Shown here piece by piece: positions 1-6,118 of a stretch of DNA of 7,992 nucleotides. Source of the stretch: Clostridia bacterium. Lineage in GTDB: Bacteria; Bacillota; Clostridia; Christensenellales; UBA1242. Numbering within the stretch: the first letter of the stretch is position 1; every line of letters starts with the position of its first letter. The notes under the pieces are model-generated. The model was given only the letters and a program-made list of their open reading frames with translations, was not told the origin of the DNA and made no database searches. Made by a program: the position numbers and the translations under genes. Location: contig JAGCEE010000201.1 in NCBI GenBank assembly GCA_017650795.1, positions 1 to 7,992 on the forward strand, read 5' to 3'.

Positions 1-141
1 AAAATGATATTTCCCGCCAGAACACTATATTTTTTACATATATTTATATTATAAATTTTTTATTATTTAGTTTACTAAACAATGCTTTATAAAACATATT
101 AAAAAAAGAATGAATAATAAAATATTACAATATAATACAAT

Positions 142-762
142 ATGATAAACTACAATAAAGAAGCAAAACTAATTGGCTTAAAGTATTCTATTATTAGCTT
201 TTTTAACAAAAATAAGTTTACAATTCTTTTATTATTAACTCTTATTCTTTTATCATTATTAACTGGAGTATTTACCGGAATAAAATTACACAACATTAGT
301 GGCACAATAAACATTGAAAAGTACAGCTTTATAACCCTTATTTCTGGCGACATCTACTCCGTATCAATATTTATAAAACGATTTTTAAGTGCACTTTTAG
401 TAATGGGAATTTGTATTTTGTTTTCTACAAAAAAATTGCTATGTTTATTTGGATATATTCTTATTTGTTATAGAGCATTTTTACTAGCCCTAAACTGCAC
501 ATTTATTATTATATTATTAGGATTTTCAGGTACAATAAATGGTATTCTCATAATACTACCATGCCAACTATTGATTTTAATAGTTATCTCTGCTGTATTT
601 ATAATAAGTCTGAATTCGTTTAAGAATAAGGAACAATGTGGAAAACTTAACGACAGCTATTTTAAAAGCGTTTTAATTGGTATTATACTTTTGTTCACTA
701 TAAACATAATAGAAGCCATACTACTTACAACATTCAAATCAACAACACTGTTAATTATTTAA
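142..762 (+). CDS. SpoIIM-like multi-pass membrane protein (206 aa)
   Basis: The protein is almost entirely hydrophobic, with about five or six membrane segments (roughly residues 27-47, 79-95, 98-128, 131-157 and 175-198) and short basic loops. Its length and layout recall SpoIIM, the stage II sporulation protein that acts with SpoIID and SpoIIP in septal peptidoglycan remodelling during engulfment. Points of resemblance are a GVFTG turn in helix 1, a central segment ending in a Pro (P140, ILPCQLL), and a last helix with a buried Glu (NIIEA, E191) like the IEAF motif of the SpoIIM/DUF95 family. Identity is low, so this is a family-level suggestion; an unrelated membrane protein is possible. 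The only possible start is the ATG at 142, because an in-frame TAA lies at 133-135. No Shine-Dalgarno sequence precedes it. The gene converges on spoIVB, with 84 bp between the stop codons. A sporulation neighbour fits the SpoIIM reading. Confidence 0.5.
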   Translation: MINYNKEAKLIGLKYSIISFFNKNKFTILLLLTLILLSLLTGVFTGIKLHNISGTINIEKYSFITLISGDIYSVSIFIKRFLSALLVMGICILFSTKKLLCLFGYILICYRAFLLALNCTFIIILLGFSGTINGILIILPCQLLILIVISAVFIISLNSFKNKEQCGKLNDSYFKSVLIGIILLFTINIIEAILLTTFKSTTLLII

Positions 763-846
763 TTATTAAAAGAAGATGGCATAATTTTATAATTAAACAT
801 TTTAAACAAGCAATACATTATTATTTCAAAATAGTTTACAGCGCAA

Positions 847-2046
847 CTATCTTATTTCCTGCATCATCCAATCAACATAAATACCATAACCCTTTGTTGC
901 ATCATTTATAAACACATGCGTCACAGCACCAATTAGTTTACCATTTTGGATGATTGGCGAGCCACTCATACCCTGAACTATGCCTCCGGTTAGTGAAATT
1001 AAATTTTTATCTATAACCCTAAAAACAAAACTCTTATCACTCTGTGACGGTTGATATTTTGTTTTTATAATCTCTATATCGTATTCTTGCCTTATTCCAC
1101 TCACAGACGATACCAACTTTGCCTTACCCAACTTAACTATCATCCTACTGCCAATTTCTGCCGATAAGTTTTTATCTACAAGCCCGTCCTTATTTTCGGT
1201 TGAGCCAAAAACTCCACTTTTCGTATTTATATCAACTTCTCCATATGGAGTTTTAGACAAGGAAAACAAACATCTAAGCTCGCCCGCCTTTCCTTTTTGC
1301 GCTTTGTTTATTCCAACTATATTGCATATATATATTCCACCATCTTTAACCGGTATCTCCGCACCCGTTTCGTAATCACATATAGCATGCCCAAGAGCGC
1401 CAAATTTTCCATCCTTTGTGACAAATGTTAATGTTCCTATGCCTTGTGCATCATCTCTAACCCATAAGCCCAATTTTTTTTCGCCACTTTCCTCATCAAT
1501 GTTTGGAATAACAACAATATACTTTTCTTCGCCACCACGAAGCACTGTAATTGTAATTGGAGTGTTTACTTCTAAATTTGACAAATATTCGATGGCATCG
1601 GAAGGCTTTTCTATAACATTATCATCAATCTTTGTTATTATGTCACCAGACTTAAATGGATTTCGTTTGCCATTTTCTTTTTTTTGGCCAATCACAATCA
1701 ACCCCTTAGAGTTTATCGCAAAACCAAGAGGAATCCCACCTAAATAAACCTTTTGCTCTTCATAAATAGTTGCCTCCACATTTCTTATAGGTATAATCCC
1801 AAATAGTTTTAATTGTATATATGTGTTATGTTTTCGTTCTTTTCCAACAGTATATGTGTCCTCAGCAACATTTGCAGATACAAAACTCCCAAATGTGTTT
1901 TTATCATTCATCTCTCCCAAATCATTAAGAGTTATGCTTAAATTGTTTGGCATTTGAGCAACGGCTGAATAGTTAATATTTAAAGCAAAAATAACATACA
2001 TTATTGCAATTAACAAACCAAAGAATTTAAAAATATATGATTTCAC
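847..2046 (-). CDS. spoIVB: SpoIVB peptidase, sigma-K checkpoint serine protease
   Basis: SpoIVB is secreted from the forespore into the intermembrane space and cleaves the SpoIVFA brake, which lets pro-sigma-K be processed in the mother cell. The 399-residue length is close to that of the B. subtilis protein. An N-terminal signal anchor spans about residues 7-29. A PDZ domain follows (about 100-185), opening with LGGIPLGF. The C-terminal S55-type protease domain carries FGALGH (H220), D346 and GMSGSP (S361). Their spacing matches the H236/D363/S378 triad of B. subtilis within one residue, so the enzyme looks intact. The start is GTG with AGGAG seven bases upstream. The gene follows recN after 76 bp, but a terminator lies in that gap, so it is probably expressed separately; I could not find a convincing sigma-F or sigma-G promoter. 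It strongly implies an endospore former. No spo0A follows within the window. Confidence 0.96.
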   Translation of the reverse strand: MKSYIFKFFGLLIAIMYVIFALNINYSAVAQMPNNLSITLNDLGEMNDKNTFGSFVSANVAEDTYTVGKERKHNTYIQLKLFGIIPIRNVEATIYEEQKVYLGGIPLGFAINSKGLIVIGQKKENGKRNPFKSGDIITKIDDNVIEKPSDAIEYLSNLEVNTPITITVLRGGEEKYIVVIPNIDEESGEKKLGLWVRDDAQGIGTLTFVTKDGKFGALGHAICDYETGAEIPVKDGGIYICNIVGINKAQKGKAGELRCLFSLSKTPYGEVDINTKSGVFGSTENKDGLVDKNLSAEIGSRMIVKLGKAKLVSSVSGIRQEYDIEIIKTKYQPSQSDKSFVFRVIDKNLISLTGGIVQGMSGSPIIQNGKLIGAVTHVFINDATKGYGIYVDWMMQEIR

Positions 2047-2069
2047 AAGATTTCTCCTAAAATGCAGTC

Positions 2070-2095
2070 AAAAAAACCACCTTATATGGTAGTTT
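2070..2095 (-). terminator. Intrinsic terminator between recN and spoIVB
   Basis: On the minus strand AAACTACC and GGTGGTTT form an 8-bp stem with one G-U pair and a six-base loop (ATATAA). The stem runs into a tract of seven T. It lies 28 bp past the recN stop codon, so it should end most argR-recN transcripts before spoIVB. Confidence 0.75.
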
Positions 2096-2122
2096 GTTTT
2101 GATTATATTAAAATATTCACAA

Positions 2123-3808
2123 TTATTTGCATTGGTTGTTTTTGTATTGTTCTGCCTTGCTTTTAAGCTCTCTTGCAAATTGAATGGCAACACCAGTAGG
2201 CTCCGCACCAGATATTTCTGCTATATACTTTATTGCTTCATCATCATTTAGATACTTAACATTAGAATATGTCTTTCCGTTATCAACAGTTTTGCTTACA
2301 AATATATACTTATCCGCCATTGCAGTGACTTGTGCCAAGTGCGTTATGCATATAATTTGGGTTGTTCTTGATAAATTAGAAAGCCTTTCTGCCACCCGTT
2401 GCCCTATTTCACCACTAACACCGGTATCAACCTCGTCAAAAATGAGTGTTGCCGAATTGTTAAACTTATTAAAGGCGTTTTTTATTGCGAGCATAAACCT
2501 GCTCATTTCGCCACCAGATATTGTTTTTGCAAGGCTTTTTAAACCCTCACCAGCATTTGCAGAAAACAGGAACTCAACATTATCTATACCATTCGCAGTA
2601 AACATAGCATCTTCCAGTAAAGGTATATCACCAAAAGAAACTTTAAATAAAAAGTTTTTAAATCCAAGCACACTTAGCTCATCGGAAACATTTTTTTCAA
2701 TCTCTTTGCTTGTTTCTTTTCTAATACTAGAAAGCTTTACACACAAATCATAAAGTTCCTTTCTTGTTTCTTGCTTTTGTGATTGAAGTTTATGTAGTTT
2801 TTCTTCACCAAATAATAAATTATCGTAATCTTCTTTTGCTTTGACCAAGTATTCTAACACATCATCTATTGTTGCACCATATTTCCTTTTTAATGATTTT
2901 ATTAAATCTTGTCTTGCATAAAGCCTATCCAACTCATTTTCATCAAATGGATTATCAAAGTATTCGCTTAGTTCATCCAAAATATCAGACAAATCTATTC
3001 TATCGCTCTTTATCCTTTCTAGTAGTCCTGTCAAATTATCGTCATATTTACTAGCAAAAGTAATTTGTTGCTCTACCTGTGATAACAACTCACATATATT
3101 AGACAAAAAGCCATTAGATTGTTTTACACTTTCAAATATCTTTTCCGAATTTGCCAACCTTTCAATCCTAGTCTTTAATTCATCGTCTTCGCCAGCAACC
3201 AATCCGGCATTTTCTATGTCTTTAATTTGGTAATCTAATAGTTCCAGCTTTTTTGCTCTAAGTTCATCATTTAAACCAAGTTCATCTATTTTACTTTCTA
3301 TATTTTTAAGTTCTTCAAGTTTTGATTGTATGCTATTTTTTAAATCTATAACCAAACTTCCAGCATAAAGGTCAATAATAGAAAGGTGATTTTTAGAGCT
3401 AAGCAAATCTATATTTTCATTCTGAGCATAAATATCTATAAGCAATGACGAAAGGTTTTTAATTGTACCAACACTTACAATTGTGCCATTTATCCTTGCA
3501 TCGCTTTTACCGTCAGTATTTAAACTCCTAGAAATTATTAAATTATCATCAACATCAATATCGTTATCTTCTAAAAACTCAACAACCCTTTTGTCACTAC
3601 AATCAAAAACAGCCTGCACGGTAAGTTTATCTTCGCCCGTTCTAATATTTAATCTATTTGATTTATCACCCAAAACAAAAGAAATGGCATCAATGATTAA
3701 ACTCTTACCAGCACCAGTGCTACCAATAATCACATTAAAGCCATCACTAAACTCAATAGTTTGGTCATATATTAAAGCAAAATTTTTAATTTTAAGAAGT
3801 CTTAGCAT
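2123..3808 (-). CDS. recN: DNA repair protein RecN (SMC-like ATPase)
   Basis: RecN is a cytoplasmic SMC-like ATPase that acts early in double-strand break repair, helping RecA and holding ends or sister DNA together. At 561 residues it has the usual family length. The N-terminal ATPase half has LRLLKIKNFALI and Walker A GSTGAGKS (29-36). A long charged coiled-coil region occupies about 155-380. The C-terminal half has the signature ISGGEMSRF (430-438), Walker B LIFDEVDTG (455-463) and the switch histidine in CITHLAQV (H490). The segment DIYAQNENIDLL (125-136) differs from the DIHGQHEH form seen in many RecN proteins, and Walker A has Ser where Glu is usual; the nucleotide-binding residues themselves are kept. 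The ATG overlaps the argR stop codon by one base (TAATG), so translation is probably coupled. The argR-recN pairing is very common in Firmicutes. Confidence 0.97.
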   Translation of the reverse strand: MLRLLKIKNFALIYDQTIEFSDGFNVIIGSTGAGKSLIIDAISFVLGDKSNRLNIRTGEDKLTVQAVFDCSDKRVVEFLEDNDIDVDDNLIISRSLNTDGKSDARINGTIVSVGTIKNLSSLLIDIYAQNENIDLLSSKNHLSIIDLYAGSLVIDLKNSIQSKLEELKNIESKIDELGLNDELRAKKLELLDYQIKDIENAGLVAGEDDELKTRIERLANSEKIFESVKQSNGFLSNICELLSQVEQQITFASKYDDNLTGLLERIKSDRIDLSDILDELSEYFDNPFDENELDRLYARQDLIKSLKRKYGATIDDVLEYLVKAKEDYDNLLFGEEKLHKLQSQKQETRKELYDLCVKLSSIRKETSKEIEKNVSDELSVLGFKNFLFKVSFGDIPLLEDAMFTANGIDNVEFLFSANAGEGLKSLAKTISGGEMSRFMLAIKNAFNKFNNSATLIFDEVDTGVSGEIGQRVAERLSNLSRTTQIICITHLAQVTAMADKYIFVSKTVDNGKTYSNVKYLNDDEAIKYIAEISGAEPTGVAIQFARELKSKAEQYKNNQCK

Positions 3809-4260
3809 TAACCCAACATCTCCACAATAGTATCAACCGCATTTTGAGCCTTATATTCATCATCAAAGTAAACCACAACACAATCATCGCCAAAACTTGA
3901 ACCTAAAACATCAAATAAATTTAATTTATCAATCAAAGAGCATACACCAGAAGCAAATTGCTTAACGGTACGAATAATACAATTTGTTCCTAATCTTTTA
4001 ACAGAAATGACACACATCTTAAATAAATTTATATTCTTATTGCTAACACCTTGTTCACCAGCATCTACAAGTGCATACTTATATCCACCATTAGAACCGA
4101 GGACTTTTATTAATCCAAGTTCCTTAATATCTCTTGAAATTGTTGCTTGTGTAATATCAAAATTAGCAGCTTTTAAAAGAGAAACAAGTTCGTCCTGTGT
4201 TTCTATTTCTCTTGTAGAAATGAGTTCTAATATCTTTGATTGTCTTAGCGAGCGTGCCAC
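3808..4260 (-). CDS. argR: Arginine repressor ArgR/AhrC
   Basis: ArgR is an arginine-sensing hexameric regulator that represses arginine biosynthesis and can activate catabolism. Its 150 residues match the family length. The N-terminal winged helix-turn-helix (about 1-70) contains the hallmark TQATISRDIKELGL (37-50). The C-terminal oligomerisation and arginine-binding domain (about 78-150) keeps the acidic GDD (124-126) in SSFGDDCVVV, in place of the more usual TIAGDDT. The start is GTG at 4258-4260, chosen because a perfect AAAGGAGG lies at the right distance and the next residues (ARSLRQSKI) begin the DNA-binding domain normally. It is the first gene of an argR-recN operon with its own promoter and a 5' leader of about 90 nt. 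ARG-box-like palindromes on both sides of the promoter suggest self-repression. No arginine biosynthesis gene lies in the window. Confidence 0.96.
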   Translation of the reverse strand: MARSLRQSKILELISTREIETQDELVSLLKAANFDITQATISRDIKELGLIKVLGSNGGYKYALVDAGEQGVSNKNINLFKMCVISVKRLGTNCIIRTVKQFASGVCSLIDKLNLFDVLGSSFGDDCVVVYFDDEYKAQNAVDTIVEMLG

Positions 4261-4316
4261 AATGTCCTCCTTTGCATACGGCTCAATACCTTTAAAATAA
4301 AAGGATTGGCCATGTT

Positions 4317-4346
4317 ATGCATAAATATAAATTTATGTTTATGCAT
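4317..4346. promoter_or_regulatory. Candidate ArgR operator in the argR leader
   Basis: Two nested inverted repeats overlap here. The outer arms are ATGCATAAA (4317-4325) and TTTATGCAT (4338-4346). The inner arms, CATAAAT (4320-4326) and ATTTATG (4331-4337), give an 18-bp site agreeing at 14 of 18 positions with the B. subtilis AhrC operator CATGAATAAAAATTCAAG as I recall it. It lies just downstream of the predicted transcription start, where a bound repressor would block transcription. Confidence 0.55.
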
Positions 4347-4359
4347 TACAATTTTGATT

Positions 4360-4388
4360 ATTATACAATACAATTTATAATTATGCAA
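4360..4388 (-). promoter_or_regulatory. Sigma-A-type promoter of argR-recN
   Basis: On the minus strand TTGCAT (-35, 4383-4388) and TATAAT (-10, 4360-4365) are separated by exactly 17 bp. Transcription should begin near 4353, leaving a leader of about 90 nt before the argR GTG. It is one of the two best-formed promoters in the window. Confidence 0.75.
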
Positions 4389-4395
4389 GTGTTTT

Positions 4396-4413
4396 TATGA
4401 ATAAATATTCACG
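4396..4413. promoter_or_regulatory. ARG box upstream of the argR promoter
   Basis: The core TGAATAAATATTCA (4398-4411) has perfect arms TGAATA and TATTCA. The 18-bp site fits the classical ARG box WNTGAATWWWWATTCANW at 17 of 18 positions. It ends eight bases upstream of the -35 element of argR. With the site at 4317-4346, it places operators on both sides of the promoter. Confidence 0.65.
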
Positions 4414-4521
4414 AGTTTTTGATAATAATTTGACTTTATGAATATTGATAAATGGCCAATGTATAAAAACAAACATTAATGTATAATGCATTTTGAAGTT
4501 TTTTTGTGCCAATATACCAAT

Positions 4522-4550
4522 AAAAAGGAGATGCAATGTATTACATCTCC
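4522..4550 (-). terminator. Intrinsic terminator after oapA
   Basis: GGAGATG and CATCTCC form a 7-bp G+C-containing stem with a 10-base loop, followed on the minus strand by five T. It begins 17 bp past the oapA stop codon and separates the OLE-oapA unit from argR. Confidence 0.75.
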
Positions 4551-4567
4551 CTACCCTTTTATAGTTT

Positions 4568-5272
4568 TTATTTTTTACTTGTATTTCTATTAAACAAACT
4601 AAACAGTTTTCCAACTCTTAAAATAATAGAATTACAATTATTGATTGCATATCTTTTTCCCAATGCCTTACCAAAAATTGTTGTTCCGGCAATAAGTGCT
4701 GTCACCAAAGACGCAACCAAAATCGTTAGGCTATCATTTTTTAAATCGTTTGCAAACTTGATGACAATGCTAGCTCCTGCCGCACCACTAAGTATTCCAC
4801 AAACATCACCTATTACATCTGCACATAGCGAAGCAACCTTGTCTGCATTTTTTATTAAAGACAGTCCCTCTTTTGCCCCCCTAACTTTTTTTGATGCCAT
4901 TGCAATAAAAGGCTCTTTGCTACATGCAGTGACAGCTACACCAATCATATCGGTTATGATCGCAATAGCAACAAACACAACTATTATTATTAAAGCAATA
5001 GCAACCCCCGTTCTGCCAAGCAAAAACTCAGATAATATACTAAAACATAACGATAATGCAAAAGCAATTATAAACACCTTTATTGGCCAAAATGTTTTAA
5101 GGTTTTGTTTTTTTACTTTCTTTTTATATTTTGTTTCATTTTTATTACCAGCAACATAAATACGTTTTTCTTTTATAGTGCCGTCATAAACCTCGCCCAT
5201 CTTATTAGACATACTTTTTTTTGTTGTTTTATCGTTTTTTTCCTTATTTATAATCCCCGGGTTTTCTCCCAT
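4568..5272 (-). CDS. oapA: OLE-associated membrane protein OapA
   Basis: This 234-residue protein begins with a soluble, very basic segment (about 1-60, many Lys) followed by four predicted membrane helices (about 64-85, 88-110, 150-172 and 182-204). Between helices 2 and 3 is a conserved-looking loop with D108, C117, P121 and the stretch AMASKKVRGAKEG. Helix 3 carries two acidic residues (D152, D156) and a small-residue run GILSGAAGA (159-167). Size, four helices and basic character fit OapA, which binds OLE RNA and anchors it at the cell membrane. It is encoded directly downstream of the RNA gene, as in known OLE loci. The start at 5270-5272 has AAGGA at good spacing; ATGs at residues 21 and 25 lack one. 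In H. halodurans, loss of OLE or OapA impairs growth in cold, alcohol or raised Mg2+. Homology rests on context and topology rather than on an alignment. Confidence 0.82.
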   Translation of the reverse strand: MGENPGIINKEKNDKTTKKSMSNKMGEVYDGTIKEKRIYVAGNKNETKYKKKVKKQNLKTFWPIKVFIIAFALSLCFSILSEFLLGRTGVAIALIIIVVFVAIAIITDMIGVAVTACSKEPFIAMASKKVRGAKEGLSLIKNADKVASLCADVIGDVCGILSGAAGASIVIKFANDLKNDSLTILVASLVTALIAGTTIFGKALGKRYAINNCNSIILRVGKLFSLFNRNTSKK

Positions 5273-5291
5273 AAAACTTTCCTTTTAATAT

Positions 5292-5320
5292 ATGATACTA
5301 AAATATAGTTAATTTTACAA
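5292..5320 (-). promoter_or_regulatory. Weak candidate promoter for oapA
   Basis: On the minus strand TTGTAA (5315-5320) and TATCAT (5292-5297) are 17 bp apart, matching the sigma-A consensus at 4 and 5 of 6 positions. The transcript would start almost at the ribosome binding site. A separate TATAAT at 5355-5360 has no recognisable -35. Readthrough from the OLE promoter is the other source of oapA mRNA. Confidence 0.3.
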
Positions 5321-5413
5321 GCAAATATGACTTAAACATATTTTGCAACATAGTATTATATTCTTACTTAAAAATGCTCATGTTTATTCTTTAAACAATT
5401 TAAATAAAAGAAT

Positions 5414-5447
5414 AAAAAAAAAGAAGGTAGCACTTTAAGTAAACCTT
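5414..5447 (-). terminator. 3' end and terminator of OLE RNA
   Basis: The minus strand reads AAGGT, a short spacer that includes ACTTAAAGT, then ACCTT followed by a run of nine T. The local stem is only five base pairs plus weak inner pairing. The same 3' strand (ACCTTCTT) also matches the 5' end of the RNA, so the closing helix of the whole RNA may contribute to the 3' end. Whether transcription stops here or partly continues into oapA cannot be read from sequence. Confidence 0.6.
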
Positions 5448-5987
5448 GCGACATAGGTTCGGTTGGATTTCCCACCACATGGACTTTTTGTCACCAAAAA
5501 GCAGTTTCCTTTTACCCACAGGCATTCACCGAATCGCCACTAAGAGCGCACTATAATCCCTAAAATACCTGGCATATGCCAACAGTCTAGAAGATTTCCC
5601 AAACACCATCATTTAACCTTAGCTTTTTTTGCAGATGTAGTTTCAACAGCACTGCCAAACATTTTAAAGCGCTTTAAAATGTAAAAGCATTATCCGCACA
5701 TATCCCCAAACAGCCACTCAAAGCAGGCTACACTGCACACAATGTTTGTCGTATGCAGGTTCACGCCCAGTAGGTAAAAATCCCTTAGAATTTCCACCAG
5801 CATGGGTCTCCACGACAAATGGGGTCAAAGCCATATGCCATTACAGCCCTCCCATAAGTCTTAACTCTCAGCATTTGCCCCAATTTGGGCAATCAAAGCA
5901 AACACCAAGAACTTCACAGGTATGCCCTTCGACGCTATAAAAATCGTCTTCCAGTTATAATCAGGCGACTAGAATACTGCACCTTCT
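5423..5987 (-). ncRNA. ole: OLE RNA (Ornate, Large, Extremophilic)
   Basis: About 565 nt of DNA has no plausible protein gene on the minus strand, yet is visibly richer in G and C than its surroundings. It is bounded by a near-perfect promoter and a nine-T end. The length is close to the roughly 600 nt of known OLE RNAs. Local helices are abundant: TTGCCC/GGGCAA around 5875-5892, CTTTTT/AAAAAG near 5488-5505, a self-complementary dodecamer at 5570-5581 and a 24-base palindrome at 5659-5682. The two ends can pair over eight bases (5981-5988 with 5421-5428). The next gene encodes a four-helix basic membrane protein fitting OapA. The locus lies in the xseB-argR-recN cluster, the recorded setting of OLE. 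OLE RNA forms a membrane-associated particle with OapA and other proteins. Other large bacterial RNAs (ROOL, GOLLD, HEARO) lack this context; RNase P RNA and tmRNA were compared from memory and do not match. Ends are approximate. Confidence 0.85.
5659..5682. repeat. 24-bp perfect palindrome inside OLE RNA
   Basis: ACATTTTAAAGC is followed at once by its exact reverse complement. As RNA this gives a ten-pair hairpin with a GCGC loop, the most regular helix in the transcript. Since every base is self-complementary, two RNA molecules could also pair through it. Confidence 0.85.
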
Positions 5988-5993
5988 TATTGT

Positions 5994-6022
5994 ATTGTAC
6001 CATAAATCTAAAACAAAATCAA
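5994..6022 (-). promoter_or_regulatory. Promoter of OLE RNA
   Basis: On the minus strand TTGATT (-35, 6017-6022) and TACAAT (-10, 5994-5999) are exactly 17 bp apart, and TGG directly before the -10 gives an extended -10 (TGN) element. Predicted start is near 5987, just before AGAAGGTGC. It sits downstream of the proS terminator, so OLE RNA should be its own transcription unit. Confidence 0.75.
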
Positions 6023-6080
6023 GATGTTTTAAATAAAGACCATCAGAGAATTATGAAATATATTAAGGAATAAAAATTAC

Positions 6081-6116
6081 AAAAAAATAAAAAATGGTAC
6101 AAAACCGTACCATTTT
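6081..6116 (-). terminator. Intrinsic terminator of the xseB-proS unit
   Basis: A perfect 10-bp inverted repeat, AAAATGGTAC (6091-6100) and GTACCATTTT (6107-6116), has a six-base loop. On the minus strand it is followed by TTATTTTTTT. It begins two bases after the proS stop codon. Confidence 0.85.
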
Positions 6117-6118
6117 AT

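Noticed and set aside
1..141. Short open reading frames running in from the left edge
   Set aside because: They are under 30 codons, end within A+T-rich DNA and resemble nothing; they cannot be told from chance.
836..850. Possible terminator hairpin ATAGTT/AACTAT at the spoIVB stop codon
   Set aside because: The stem is six weak pairs followed by only a few T, which is too poor to call in such A+T-rich DNA.
2052..2070. CATTTTA resembling a forespore sigma-G -10 element upstream of spoIVB
   Set aside because: No GNATA-type -35 lies at proper spacing, and the start point would remove the ribosome binding site.
4381..4614. Open frame of 77 codons on the minus strand between oapA and argR
   Set aside because: It overlaps the oapA 3' end, the terminator and the ARG box, and has no ribosome binding site or recognisable domain.
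4536..5159. Open frame of 207 codons on the plus strand
   Set aside because: It is antisense to oapA, whose reading frame has a proper ribosome binding site and membrane topology.
5746..6073. Two open frames of 64 and 62 codons on the plus strand (5746-5940 and 5885-6073)
   Set aside because: They are antisense to the OLE RNA, lack ribosome binding sites, and their translations show no protein-like pattern.
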